Of a stretch of DNA of 64,000 bases, positions 38,905-49,577 are shown one piece after another. Where the stretch lies: positions 1,426,001-1,490,000 of the forward strand of contig NZ_CP091139.2 in assembly GCF_021582895.2 (NCBI RefSeq), read 5' to 3'. Source of the DNA: Microbacterium elymi. Lineage in GTDB: Bacteria > Actinomycetota > Actinomycetes > Actinomycetales > Microbacteriaceae. The translations under genes were made by a program, and so were the position numbers. Each line of letters begins with the position of its first letter. Within the stretch, counting starts at the first letter, position 1. The notes below the pieces were generated by a model that was given only the letters and a program-made list of their open reading frames with translations, searched no databases and was not told where the DNA came from.

Positions 38905-39831
38905 TCAGAACACGTACTCCATCAGCTCCACGCCCAGGGTGCGGAAGGCCTCATGCGCGCGAAGCCGGTGCGCGATCGAGAGGTCGTCGAAGCACACGAT
39001 CAGCGCGTACGAGATCCCCGCGCGCGGGCCGGCGAGCACTCCTGCCTCGGCACGGATGCCGGAGTCCCGGCCGGTCTTGCTGATGAACAGCAGCCCGTGC
39101 TCGTCGTTGAAGTGCGCGAAGGGGTCGAGACCGGTGGCCGAGGCGACGAGCGAGAGGTCCTGGTTCAGGCTGAGCCATTCGGCCACCTGCGCGCTCACCC
39201 CGGCGGTGACGACCTCGGAGTTCACCAGCGCGGCGAACAGCTGTGCGAGCTCGCGCGCGGATCCGAGCGCCACCTGCGGCGCGTCATCCGGCCCCCGCTT
39301 GTCGCGGAACCGGTCCAGCAGGGCCGACCGGGTCAGGCCCAGCTGCTCGATCCGGGCGCGCACGGCGGGCAGGCCGACCCGGTGGATCAGCGCGTTGGCC
39401 GCCAGGGTGTCGCCGGATGCCGCGGCCAGCACGGCCAGGTCGGTCACCGGCAGCGCGGGGGCCTTCAGATGCTGCCAGAGGCCGCCGGCCTCGACCCGGT
39501 CGATGGCCGATCGGTCGATGATCTCCAGGCCGTCCAGAGTGCCCGCCTCGATCTGGGCGGCCACCTCGATCAGCAGCGGCACGACGCCGAGCCCGGCCAC
39601 CGGCAGCGTGACGAAGTCGTCGCCCGCGAGCACCGCGCTGCCGCGATCCAGATCGTCGATGCGCACCGACACCTTCGCGCCGGACCGGGCGAGCTCGTCC
39701 AGCGCCTTCAGCGTCGACGTGAAGGTGCGTCTTCCGGCTGCCGCCCTCCTCGGCAGTCGTCTGCTGCTGCGTCGCGACCCCCGTAGCGATGCAGCTTCCC
39801 GTTGGGGCTCTGGGGGCGTGCCCACGGCCAT
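38905..39831 (-). CDS. Beta-lactamase-fold serine hydrolase lacking SxxK
   Basis: Roughly 300 residues resembling class A beta-lactamase-like hydrolases of actinobacteria. The SDN-like SGDTLAANALI and the KTG box (FISKTGRDSGIRAEAG) are present. Where the nucleophile motif SxxK should stand, the protein reads LPVAGLGVVPLL, so the catalytic Ser and Lys are missing. It may be a non-catalytic binder or may use another residue. The N-terminal 45 residues are low-complexity and basic, and a frame break near 39735 is possible, so the start is uncertain. Confidence 0.7.
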   Translation of the reverse strand: MAVGTPPEPQREAASLRGSRRSSRRLPRRAAAGRRTFTSTLKALDELARSGAKVSVRIDDLDRGSAVLAGDDFVTLPVAGLGVVPLLIEVAAQIEAGTLDGLEIIDRSAIDRVEAGGLWQHLKAPALPVTDLAVLAAASGDTLAANALIHRVGLPAVRARIEQLGLTRSALLDRFRDKRGPDDAPQVALGSARELAQLFAALVNSEVVTAGVSAQVAEWLSLNQDLSLVASATGLDPFAHFNDEHGLLFISKTGRDSGIRAEAGVLAGPRAGISYALIVCFDDLSIAHRLRAHEAFRTLGVELMEYVF

Positions 39832-39945
39832 CCTTCCGCGTTCAGGTGGGTCGGTGCGTGCTGCGCGGATGCGCACACGCGATATTCGATTGTGAGGCGC
39901 GATTCCCCGTCCCGCGGCCGCTCGGGCCTCGATCCCGGGTCTTCG

Positions 39946-41911
39946 TCACCAGATCGTGACGCGCTGTTCGGCGGGAAGCCAGAGCGCATCGTCCTCGACC
40001 ACGTCGAAGGCGTCGTAGAAGGCGTCCACGTTCCGCACGATCTGGTTGCAGCGGAACTCGTTGGGCGAATGCGGGTCGATCGTCAGCAACCGGATGGTCT
40101 CGGCATCCCGCCCCTTCTGCCGCCACACCTGCGCCCAGCTCAGCAGCAGGCGCTGGATGCCGGTGAACCCGTCGATCTCGGGTGCTTCGGCCTCGCCCAG
40201 CGACAGCGCGTACGCCTTGATCGCGATGCCGAGGCCGCCCAGGTCGCCGATGTTCTCGCCGATCGTCAGCGCGCCGTTGACGTGGTTCTCGACGGGCAGG
40301 CCGAGCGGGACGAGCGCGTCGTACTGCTCGATGAGGCTCTTGGTGCGCTCTTCGAAGGCGGCGCGGTCCTCGTCGGTCCACCAGTCCGCCAGCTTGCCGG
40401 TGCCGTCGAACCGGCTGCCCTGATCGTCGAACCCGTGGCCGATCTCGTGGCCGATCACGGCCCCGATGCCGCCGTAGTTGGCCGCGGCATCCCGCTCCGG
40501 GTCGAAGAACGGATACTGCAGGATCGCGGCCGGGAACACGATCTCGTTCATCATCGGGTTGTAGTAAGCGTTGACCGTCTGCGGGGTCATGAACCACTCG
40601 TCGCGGTCGATCGGCTGGCCGATCTTGGCCAGCTGCCGGTCGTGCTCGAGCACGTGCGCCCGACGGACGTTGCCCACCAGATCGCCGGCGTCGATGGTCA
40701 GGCCGGCGTAGTCGCGCCACTTCACCGGGTAGCCCACCTTCGGGGTGAACGCGTCCAGCTTGGCCAGGGCCCGCTCGCGGGTGGCGGGACTCATCCACTC
40801 CAGGTCGCGGATGCTTGCGCCGATAGGCCTCGATCAGGTTGGCGACGAGCTCATCCATCTCCTGCTTCGCCGCGGGCGGGAAGTGCCGCTCCACGTACAC
40901 GCGGCCGACGGCCTCGCCCATCGCCGCCTCGACGATGCCGACGCCCCGCTTCCAGCGTTCGCGGTTGACCGGGACGCCGGACAGCTGCGTGCCGTAGAAC
41001 GAGAAGTTCTCGGCCACGAACTCATCGGTCAGGAACGGCGCCGCGGCGTGCACGATCTGGAAGCGCAGCCAGGCCTTCCAATCCTCGAGGCGGTCCTCGA
41101 CGAGGATCCGGCCCAGGCCGTCGAGGAAGCTCGGCTGCATCACCACGGCCTCGGTGAAGCCGTCCTCGTGCGCGGGGGCGACCGCGGCGCGCCAGGGTTC
41201 GAGGTCGACGCCGACCAGCTCCTGCACCTCGTCCCAGCTCTTCAGGTTGTAGGTGGCGACCGCGTCCCGGCTTGCGCACGTTGTCCCAGTGGTGCGAGGC
41301 GACCTCGGTCTCGAGCGCGAAGATCCGCTCGGCGGCGTCCGCGGCATCCGCCACCCCGGCCAGGTCGAGGATCCGCGCGATGTGCTCACGGTAGGCGGTG
41401 CGCGTGGGCGCGAAGCTGTCGAGACGGAAGTAGCTCTCATCGGGGAGGGTGATCGCGCCCTGGATGAGGAACGGGACGTAGCGCTCGGGATCGCCCGGAT
41501 CCGGCTCGATGTACAGCTCGATCAGGCCGCCCACGCCGTCGCGCTCCAGCCGGCCGACCGTGGCCAGGAAAGCGGGGATGGAATCGATCGCATCCACCGC
41601 GGCCAGCTGATCGGTGATCGACCGGGTGCCCAGCTCGGCGATCCGGTCGGTGTCCATGAAGCTGGCGTACAGGTCGCCGATCTTGCGGGTCTCGGTGCCG
41701 GGTTCGGCATCCTGGGACTCCTCGATGATCGTGCGCACATGCACCTCGGCCTGCTCGGCGAGGAAATGGAAGGACCCCCAGCGGGCCTTGTCGTCGGGGA
41801 TCGCGGTCGCGTCGATCCAGGATCCGTTGACGTGGCGGAACAGGTCGTCCTGCGGGCGGATGTCGGCGCTGAACGCGTCGAGCTCCAAGCCCGATCGGGG
41901 GATTCGGTCAT
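39946..41911 (-). CDS. M13-family (neprilysin/PepO-like) zinc metallopeptidase, three frame breaks
   Basis: About 655 residues. The zinc site HEIGH is in VIGHEIGHGFDDQG, the third ligand in GENIGDLGG, and the substrate-binding NAYYNPMMNEIVFPA precedes them, all M13 hallmarks. The C-terminus ends in the family's tryptophan (RVTIW). Breaks near 41889, 41271 and 40811; the last two are GCGCAGC read GCGCAAGC. No signal peptide or membrane anchor is seen, so it is probably a cytoplasmic oligopeptidase. Confidence 0.92.
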
Positions 41912-42032
41912 GCGATCCAGGATATGCCGCGGAGGAGACATCCGTGTGCTGTCTCGGTGGCGCAGGGTGGGTGGGGGTGGGCACGGGGCCGGATGTCGGG
42001 GGCCGTGCGTAACCTGGGATCGGGAGGCAGAC

Positions 42033-42585
42033 ATGACGACATTGACCGATCGTCCGAACACCGCGCTGCTGGTCGTGGACGTGCAGAACGACGTGGTCGG
42101 CGAGGCATACGAGCGCGACGCCGTGGTCGCGCGCATCCGCACGCTCGTCGACCGCGCCCGTGACGCCGGCGTCCCGGTGGTCTGGGTGCAGCGACTCCGA
42201 TCCCGAGCTCGTCCCGGGCTCGGACGCCTGGCGCATCGTGCCCGAACTGGCACCGGCCGACGACGAGCCCCTGGTGGGCAAGGAATACGGCGACGCGTTC
42301 GAGGGCACGGATCTGGAGAGCGTGCTGGCGGCTCGCGGCGTAGGCCGCGTGATCGTGGCGGGCGCCGAGACGGATGCCTGCATCCGGTCCACGATCCATG
42401 GTGCGTTCACGCGCGGCTACGACACGACCCTGGTCTCGGACGCGCACACCGCCGGCGACAAGTCGGCGTGGGGCGCCCCGCCCGTGGACCAGGTGATCGC
42501 GCACACCAACCTGTACTGGTCGTTCCAGGGAGCACCGGGGAAGACGGCGCAGGTGGTCGCGTCCGACGAGGTGGCATTCGACTGA
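42033..42585 (+). CDS. Isochorismatase-family cysteine hydrolase, one frame break
   Basis: About 183 residues. The Asp-Lys-Cys triad is visible in LLVVDVQNDV, LVGKEYGDAF and ETDACIRST, with the cis-peptide region just before the Cys. Substrates in the family are amides such as nicotinamide or ureidoacrylate. The break near 42193 reads GCAGCGACTCC for GCAGCACTCC. ATG with CGGGAGG upstream. Confidence 0.9.
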
Positions 42586-42637
42586 CGCGGGCCCGCGCGC
42601 GACCGCTGACGTCGGCGCCCACCCGTAGGCTCGGAGC

Positions 42638-43961
42638 GTGAGCCCGCCCGACACGCTGAACCGCGACATCCTGCGGCTCGCCATACCGGCGCTGGGCGCC
42701 CTGATCGCCGAGCCCCTCTTCCTGATCATCGATTCTGCGCTGGTCGGGCATCTGGGGGTCGTGCCGCTGGCGGCCCTCGGCATCGCGTCGGCGGTCCTCC
42801 AGACGATCGTCGGCCTGATGGTGTTCCTCGCCTACTCGACGACACCGGCCGTGGCCCGCCGGTTCGGCGCCGGCGACCCGACGCGTGCGGTGTCGGTCGG
42901 GATCGACGGCATGTGGCTCGCGCTCGGCCTTGGCGCGGTGCTGGCGCTGGTGGGCTATCTGTCCACGCCGATGCTCGTCGGGCTGTTCGGCGCCGGACCC
43001 GAGGTCGCCGCCGATGCGCGCACCTATCTGGGCATCTCGATGTGGGGCCTGCCGGCCATGCTCATCGTGTTCGCCGCGACCGGACTGCTTGCGCGGCATG
43101 CAGGACACGGTGACGCCCCTGTGGATCGCCGGCATCGGCTTCGCCGGCAACGCCCTGCTGAACTGGGCCTTCATCTACGGCCTCGGCTGGGGCATCGCCG
43201 GATCGGCGACCGGCACCGTCCTCGCGCAGTGGGGGATGGTGGCCGCCTACGTCGCCGTGATCGGGCGACTCGCGCGCCGGCACGAGGCATCGGTCCGCCC
43301 ACAGCGCGAAGGAGTCCGCGGCTCGGCGCGATCCGGCGGCTGGATGTTCCTGCGCACCGTGTCGCTGCGCGGGGCGCTGCTGTCCACCGTGGCGGTGGCC
43401 AGCGCCTTCGGCACCGCCGAACTGGCCGGCTGGCAGGTGGCGTTCACGATGTTCTCGACCGCCGCGTTCGCGTTGGACGCCCTGGCGATCGCCGCCCAGG
43501 CACTCATCGGCAAGGGGCTGGGCGCCGGCTCGGTCAGCGACGTGCGCCGCGTGCTGCGACGCACGCTCGCCTGGGGTGCGGGGTTCGGCGTGGTGACGGG
43601 GGCGATCATCGGCGGATGCTCCGGACTGATCGGGCTCGTGTTCACCGGCGACGCGCAGCTCGCCGCACTCGTCCAGCCGGCGCTGATCGTGCTGGCCGTC
43701 GCGCAGCCGATCTGCGGGATCGTCTTCGTGCTCGACGGGGTGCTCATCGGGGCGAACGACGCCCGCTACCTCGCCCTGGCCGGGGTGATCAACCTGGCCG
43801 TCTACGTCCCGGTCCTGGTCGCGCTCGCGGTGTGGCACCCCGGGGGCGCGACCGGGCTCACCTGGCTCGCCGTCGCGTTCTTCGGGGTGTACATGATGGC
43901 CCGCCTCGTGACGCTGGGGTGGCGCATCCGTCGCCCCGCATGGCTGACGCAGCCGGCCTGA
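42638..43961 (+). CDS. MATE-family efflux transporter (DinF-like), one frame break
   Basis: About 441 residues and twelve helices. The DinF-like N-terminus (ILRLAIPALGALIAEPLF), ALGIASAVLQ and the internal repeat ALDALAIAAQALIGKGLGAG are present. It exports drugs or other cations with Na+ or H+. The break near 43089 is CTGCTGCG read CTGCTTGCG. GTG start. Confidence 0.9.
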
Positions 43962-43985
43962 ACGCTCACCGCCGCCGCGGCGGAG

Positions 43986-44404
43986 TCAGCCGCGACGGGT
44001 CAGCTTCACCACCGGGATGACGCGGCTCGTGCGCTTCTCGATAGCTGCGGAAACCCGGAGCCGCCGCCGTGAACCGCTCCCACGCGGCATCCCGCTCGGC
44101 GCCCGCCAGCACCGTGGCATGCACCGCGACGACGCCGTCGTCGGGCGTCTCGATCTCGACCTCGGGATGGGCGACCAGGTTGTGGTACCAGGCCGGATTG
44201 TCGTCGGCGCCCGCCTTCGACGCGGCGATCAGCCACGTGTCCCCCTCTCGGATGCCCATGACCGGGGTGACCCGTTCCGCACCGCTGCGCGCTCCGATGT
44301 GGTGCGGCGAGCACCAGGCCCCGCCCGAAGTGCGTCACCGTTCCGCCGGTCGCCCGGAACTCCGCGACGATCGGATCGTTGTGCTGCGCGTACGGATTGC
44401 TCAT
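43986..44404 (-). CDS. Deazaflavin (F420)-dependent nitroreductase-family protein, two frame breaks
   Basis: About 139 residues with the DDN fold: ARSGAERVTPVMGIREGD, LIAASKAGADDNPAWYHNLVA (split here for length only) and the repaired end TSRVIPVVKLTRRG. Members use F420H2 or bind fatty acids and menaquinone. Breaks near 44298 and 44056. Start ATG after GAGGAGGC. Confidence 0.85.
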
Positions 44405-44478
44405 GCGTGCCTCCTCGGCTCGGTTCTGCTCGGTTCTGCGCGGTCGTACTGTGCTCGATTCCATTCTGCGCGCGGCTC

Positions 44479-45236
44479 TCACGCCCAGCGCCGGCACCAT
44501 TCGTACATGACGACGGCCGCCGCCGCGCTGGCGTTGATCGATCGGGTCGAGCCGTACTGGGTGATCTCGACGAGGGCGGATGCGGCATCCAGCGCCTCGG
44601 ACGAGACCCCCGGCCCCTCCTGGCCGAACAGCAGCGACGCACCGTTCGGGTAGGTCCGCCTGCTGCACCGGCACCGCACCGGGAACGTTGTCGACCGCGA
44701 TGATCGGCACGGCCTCGGCATCCGCCCACCGCGCGAACGCGGCGACATCCTCGTGGTGCACGACGTGCTGGTAGCGGTCGGTGACCATCGCACCCCGGCG
44801 GTTCCAGCGGCGGCGGCCGATGATGTGCACGGTGTCGGCGCCGAACGCGTTGGCGCTTGCGCACGATCGAGCCGATGTTCATGTCGTGCTGCCAGTTCTC
44901 GATCGCGACGTGGAACGGATGCCGGTGCTCGTCGAGATCGGCGACGATCGCGTCCATCCGCCAGTAGCGGTAGTGGTCGATCACGTTGCGGCGGTCGCCG
45001 TGGGCGAGCAGCTCCGGGTCGAAGCGGTCGTCGGTCGGCCACTCCCCGCGCCCGCCGGGCCACGGGCCGACGCCGTGCTCGGGTCGCTCGCCCTGCGGCT
45101 CGGGCCGCTCGCCCTGCGGCTCGGGCCGCTCGCCCTGCGGCTCGGGCCGCTCCTCCTGCGGCTCGGGCCGCTCGCCCTGCGGCTCGGGCCGCTCCTCCCC
45201 AGACCCGGCGGCGTCAGGCAGCGGGGCGTCGGTCAC
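44479..45236 (-). CDS. TrmH/SpoU-family RNA 2'-O-methyltransferase with repeat N-terminus, two frame breaks
   Basis: About 252 residues. The SPOUT methyltransferase motifs are all there: NIGSIVRSANAF, LLFGQEGPGVS and YGSTRSINASAAAAVVMYEW. It should methylate a ribose in tRNA or rRNA using S-adenosylmethionine. The N-terminus carries five and a half copies of a seven-residue unit ERPEPQ(G/E), a disordered acidic/proline stretch encoded by 21-bp repeats at about 45080-45196. Breaks near 44854 (GCAAGC) and 44654. GTG start giving VTDAPLPD. Confidence 0.88.
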
Positions 45237-45347
45237 GATCCCAGGGTAGCCGCGGCGGCAACCCGGAGCGCCGGAGGCCAGCCGGCGCCGGCGTGCCTGC
45301 CCCCTCCGACGCACCCGTCCCGGGCCGCCCTCGGCCCAGGCGAGGGG

Positions 45348-45441
45348 AAATGCCGAAGCGAGGATGCTCTCCCCGATTCGGCCCTCCTTTCGGCATATCT
45401 CCTCGGCCCAGCCGAGTGCCAAACCTTTCGGTCTCCCGAAA
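45348..45441. promoter_or_regulatory. Candidate metal-regulator boxes upstream of the NRAMP transporter
   Basis: TTTCGG-TCTC-CCGAAA is a perfect inverted repeat 20-35 bases before the start codon. Further up, AAATGCCGAA and TTTCGGCATAT face each other about 30 bases apart, and a CTCGGCCCAG(G/C)CGAG block occurs twice. The repeated GCCGAAA half-site suggests several binding sites for the MntR/DtxR regulator encoded after the transporter. The rest of the 224-bp divergent gap holds no gene. Confidence 0.5.
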
Positions 45442-45460
45442 ACAGCTATAGGATTTTGGT

Positions 45461-46763
45461 GTGCCGAAAAGTCGAGCGGAGACCGGAACGCGTCGCGTGC
45501 TGACACGCGACACTCCCCGGGTGCTCTCGGCCACCGGCCCGCCGGCGGCGGAGCCGCGGCATCCCTCCCCCGCGTGACGTGGATGCTGGGACCGGCGCTG
45601 GTGGCCGGGGTCGCCTATCTCGACCCGGGCAACGTCGCCAGCAACATGACCGCCGGTGCGCGCTACGGGTACCTGCTCGTCTGGGTCGTCGTCCTCGCGA
45701 ACCTGATCGCGTGGCTCGTGCAGTACCTGTCGGCGAAGCTCGGCGTGGTCACCGGGCAGAGCCTGCCCGAGCTGCTGGGGGCGCGCATCCGGCGCCCCTG
45801 GGCGCGGCGCGCGTACTGGCTGCAGGCCGAACTCGTGGCGATCGCGACCGATGTCGCCGAGGTGATCGGCGGCGCAGTCGCCCTGCACCTGCTGTTCGGG
45901 CTGCCCCTGCTGTGGGGCGGGGGATCACCGGCGCAGTGTCATTGGCCCTCCTGGTCCTGCATTCCCGGCGCGGGCCGCGCACGTTCGAGTTCGTCATCAT
46001 CGGCCTGGTCGCGGTGATCGCGATCGGGTTCGTGGCGGGAGTGTTCGTGGCGCCGCCGAGTCCGGCGGGCATCCTCGGCGGCATGGTGCCCCGCTTCGCC
46101 GACACCGGCTCGGTCCTGTTGGCGGCGTCGATCCTCGGGGCGACGATCATGCCGCACGCGATCTACGCGCACTCGGCGCTCGCCCGCGACCGCTTCGCCG
46201 GCGACGCCACCCCGGTCCCCCGCATCCTGCGCGCCACCCGGTGGGATGTGTCCATCGCGATGATCGTGGCCGGCGCGGTGAACGTGTGCATCCTGCTGCT
46301 GGCCGCGGCCAACCTCACCGGCGTCGTCGGCACCGACACGCTCGAGGGCGCGTACGCGGCGCTCCGCGACGGGATCGGCCCGCTGATCGCGACGCTGTTC
46401 GCGGTCGGCCTGCTGGCCAGCGGACTGGCGAGCACCTCGGTCGGAGCCTATGCCGGCGCCGAGATCATGCACGGCCTGCTGCACCTGCGCGTCCCGCTGG
46501 TGCTCCGGCGTGTGATCTCGCTCATCCCGGCGCTCGGCCTGCTCGCGTTCGGCGCCGATCCCACGCTGTCGCTGGTGCTCAGCCAGGTGGTGCTGTCCTT
46601 CGGCATCCCGTTCGCGGTGATCCCGCTCGTGCGGCTCACGTCGCGCGCCGAGCTGCTCGGCCGGTTCCGCAATCGCCGGATCACCACGCTGCTCGGAATC
46701 CTGGCATCCGTCTTCCTGATCATCCTGAACGGGATGCTGCTGCTGGTCTTCAGCGGCGCGTGA
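45461..46763 (+). CDS. mntH: NRAMP-family divalent metal (Mn/Fe) transporter, two frame breaks
   Basis: 434 residues after repair, eleven helices. The metal-binding DPGNVASNM of helix 1 and MPHAIYAHSAL of helix 6 are intact. Both breaks are short homopolymers: a C run near 45571 and a G run near 45927. Repair joins the GTG start (MPKSRAETGTRRVL) to RVTWMLGPALVAG. Promoter boxes upstream and a DtxR/MntR-type regulator 21 bases downstream point to manganese-controlled expression. Confidence 0.9.
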
Positions 46764-46784
46764 GAGCGCGGGTAGCCTGGGACC

Positions 46785-47422
46785 GTGGCATCCCCCGCCG
46801 TCGACGACTATCTGAAGACCATCTACCACCACACGGAGTGGCAGGACGAGCGGATCACGCCGTCCCAGCTGGCGGCGGTGCTCGGGCTTGCGCCGTCCAG
46901 TGTCACCGAGATGGTGCAGAAGCTCGCCGGCGTCGGCCTGGTCACGCACCGGCCATACGGTCCGATCTCGCTGACCGCCGAGGGCGAGCGTCGGGCGGCC
47001 GCGATCATCCGGCGGCACCGGCTGATCGAGACGTGGCTGGTGCGCGAGTTCGGCTACGCCTGGGACGAGGTGCACGACGAGGCCGAGGTCCTCGAGCACG
47101 CCATCAGCGACCGGCTGCTGGAGGGGATCGACGCGCGGCTCGAGCATCCGCATTTCGATCCGCACGGCGATGCGATCCCCGACGCGGACGGACGCGTGCA
47201 CCGCGAGGACTTCGTGCGCTGCGGGATGCCGCGCCCGGCCACCGGGGGCGCGTGCTGCGGGTCAGCGACCGCGACCCGCAGCTGCTGCGCGCGGTCGAGG
47301 ATGCCGGGCTGCACATCGGGCGGGCGGTCGAGGTGGTCGGGGCCGACGCGGTCCGGGTCGACGGCGCCGACCGGGTGCGCCTGCCCGACGGCGTCGCCGA
47401 CGTGGTGTGGCTCACCGCCTGA
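46785..47422 (+). CDS. DtxR/MntR-family metal-dependent regulator, one frame break
   Basis: 212 residues after repair. DDYLKTIYHHTEW at the N-terminus, helix-turn-helix LAAVLGLAPSSVTEMVQKL, metal-binding HDEAEVLEHAISD, and a C-terminal SH3-like FeoA domain (GRVLRVSDRDPQLL). A base is missing near 47214. GTG start. It follows the NRAMP gene closely and likely represses it when manganese or iron is plentiful. Confidence 0.9.
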
Positions 47423-47438
47423 CCGCCCCTTGCTCGGG

Positions 47439-47508
47439 ATCGTACGATCTGGCCGAGTGCACATGAAACTCGGCCGAAATTGATGTGCACTCGGCCAAAT
47501 CGTACGAT
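47439..47508. repeat. 70-bp palindromic element, copy 1
   Basis: Arms of 26 bp (outer ATCGTACGAT, then T/C and TGGCCGAGTGCACAT) pair with a single mismatch around an 18-nt loop. The outer 10 bases are themselves palindromic. It lies between the convergent regulator and SDR genes, 16 bases after the regulator stop. Two further copies of exactly the same length occur at 55389 and 60275. Confidence 0.9.
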
Positions 47509-47561
47509 TTCAACGCGGGAGGCATGGTTCAACGCGGGAGGGATGGTTCAACGCGGGAGGC
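47509..47561. repeat. 19-bp direct repeat, nearly three units
   Basis: TTCAACGCGGGAGG(C/G)ATGG occurs twice in full and once in part, starting right at the edge of the 70-bp palindrome and running almost to the SDR stop. Confidence 0.8.
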
Positions 47562-47577
47562 ACACGGGAGAGCGCGG

Positions 47578-48544
47578 TCAGCGGAAGCGACGGCGGGCGC
47601 GCGCGGCCTTCTCGAACGGCCAGCGCACGCGGGTCGCGTTCTCGCAGTACTCCCACAGCCGCTCACCGAGCTCGCGGCTGCGGGTGAGCTTGCCCGGCGT
47701 CCCGCGATGCGGTGCCCCGTGCACGCCGAAGCGCGGACCCCACAGCTCGCCGCCGCCGACCTCCGGGTCGATCAGGGCGCGCACGAGGCTGCGCGCACCA
47801 CGATCCTTCGACTGGGCGATCGGCGTCTGCAGGTTGTCGATGAACCGCTTGGTCCGCGACGGCTCGTTCACCCCGCGCACCCCGATCGTGCGGCCGCTGA
47901 TCGCGTAGCCGGGATGGGCCACGACGCTGGATGCCGGGACCCCGGCCGCCCGCAGGCGCCGATCGGCCTCCAGCCCGAGCACGGTCGTGGCGACCTTCGA
48001 CTGCACGTATGCGCGCCACGGGCTGTACCCGTCCACCAGCTCGGGGTCGACCGGCTCGTAGTCGCCGTACAGGGTCGACAGGCTGCCGACCCACAGCATC
48101 CGCCCGTTCACCACGGCGAGGTTCTGCAGCAGTTCGCCGGCCAGGGCGAAGTGCCCGAGCACGTTCGTCGCGAAGACCAGCTCGTGGCCGCCGGCGGTGC
48201 GTCGCTGCCGCGGCGGGTGGACGATCCCGGCGTTCAGCAGCGACTCCGTGCAGCGGGCCGCGGGCCCGCGCGGTCGCAGCCGCGGCCCGGATCGAGCCGA
48301 AGTTGCTGGTGTCCAGCAGCAGGGTCTCGACGCTGCCGCGCCGGTCCTCCCCGAGGCGCCGTTCGACGGCGGCGTGCGCGGCGGCCAGACGGTTGGGATG
48401 ACGGCCGGTCATGATCACGTGCGCACCCGCGCGGACCAGCTGTTCTGCAGAGAAATATCCCAGGCCACGCGTGGAACCGGTGATCAGGTAGCGCCTGCCC
48501 TCCAGGTCGGGCAGGCGCACGGGGTTCCACCCGGTTCGCGCCAC
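47578..48544 (-). CDS. Short-chain dehydrogenase/reductase (retinol dehydrogenase-like), one frame break
   Basis: About 322 residues. Cofactor motif LITGSTRGLGYFSAE, GRHPNRLAAA after the second strand (NADP type), LLNAGIV, and YVQSK as the Tyr-Lys pair. The break near 48242 reads CAGCGACTCC for CAGCACTCC, the same miscall as in the isochorismatase gene. GTG start. The substrate is unknown. Confidence 0.87.
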
Positions 48545-48656
48545 GCTTCGAGCCTAGGCCAGCCGGCCCGCTCGTGCGCGGATGCGGCGGCGCGACGCGC
48601 CCGGCGGGCGGGCACATCCGGCCTGCGCCGCCCCGTCCGCTCGATAGGCTGGCCGC

Positions 48657-49440
48657 ATGCGGACCCGCGCCGATATCGACTGCTGGCTGACCGACATGGA
48701 CGGCGTGCTCGTCCACGACAACAGCCCCATCCCCGGTGCGGCGAAGCTGCTCGCGCAGTGGCGGGATGCCGGCATCCCATTCCTCGTGCTCACGAACAAC
48801 CCGATCTTCACCCCGCGTGATCTGTCGGCGCGGCTCGCCCGCTCGGGGCTGGATGTCCCGGAGGACCGGATCTGGACCTCCGCCCTGGCGACTGCCCAGT
48901 TCCTGAAGACGCAGCTGCCCGGCGGATCCGCGTTCGTCATCGGCGAGGCGGGGCTGACCACGGCACTGCACGAGGCCGGGTTCATCATGACCGAGACCCA
49001 GCCCGACTACGTCGTGGTCGGCGAGACCCGGCAGTACTCGTTCGAGGCGATCACCCAGGCGATCCGGTTCATCAACAAGGGCGCCCGGTTCATCATCACG
49101 AACCCCGACTCGACCGGCCCGACGCCGGCCGGGGTGGTCCCGGCGACCGGGTCGTTCGCCGCGCTGATCACCACCGCCACCGGCAAGGAGCCGTACGTGG
49201 TCGGCAAGCCGAACCCGATGATGTTCCGCTCGGCGATGAACCAGATCGGCGCCCACTCCGAGAACACCGGCATGATCGGCGACCGGATGGACACGGATGT
49301 CGTGGCCGGCATCGAGGCCGGGCTGCGACACGGTGCTCGTGCTCACCGGCATCAGCGATCGCGCCGAGGTGGACCGCTATCCGTTCCGGCCGGACGAGAT
49401 CGTCGAGTCGGTCGCCGACCTGATCGCACCCGCGCGCTGA
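48657..49440 (+). CDS. HAD-superfamily (NagD-like, IIA) phosphatase, one frame break
   Basis: About 261 residues. Motif I DMDGVLVHDN with the nucleophile Asp, motif II LVLTNNPIF, motif III lysine in VVGKPNPMMF and motif IV GDRMDTDV. Cap type C2 fits NagD-like sugar or nucleotide phosphatases. The break near 49326 lies at a GGCTGC word; the repaired end reads LDTVLVLTGISDRAE. Confidence 0.9.
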
Positions 49441-49445
49441 TCGGG

Positions 49446-49565
49446 ATGAACGCGTTCGAGCAGACCCTCATGCTGGCGGTCACCGCGATCGTGCTGGCCG
49501 GCACGCTGGTCGTGTTCGTCGTGCAGTACATCTGCCGCTACGGCAAGCACCGCGACGACGACTGA
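49446..49565 (+). CDS. Small single-pass membrane protein of unknown function
   Basis: 39 residues starting ATG six bases after the phosphatase stop. One hydrophobic segment (MLAVTAIVLAGTLVVFVVQY) precedes a short basic-acidic tail (CRYGKHRDDD), so the C-terminus is probably inside the cell. No homologue is recognised. The membrane segment and clean stop make it a credible small gene. Confidence 0.55.
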   Translation: MNAFEQTLMLAVTAIVLAGTLVVFVVQYICRYGKHRDDD

Positions 49566-49577
49566 GGCCCGACCGGC

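Noticed and set aside
45461..47422. ParS-like or replication origin sites near the palindromes
   Set aside because: No match to the known parS palindrome, no DnaA boxes cluster and no parA/parB genes nearby.
47439..47508. 70-bp palindromes as simple rho-independent terminators
   Set aside because: No T run follows, and the conserved ATCGTACGAT ends and fixed length go beyond what a terminator needs. A stop function is not excluded.
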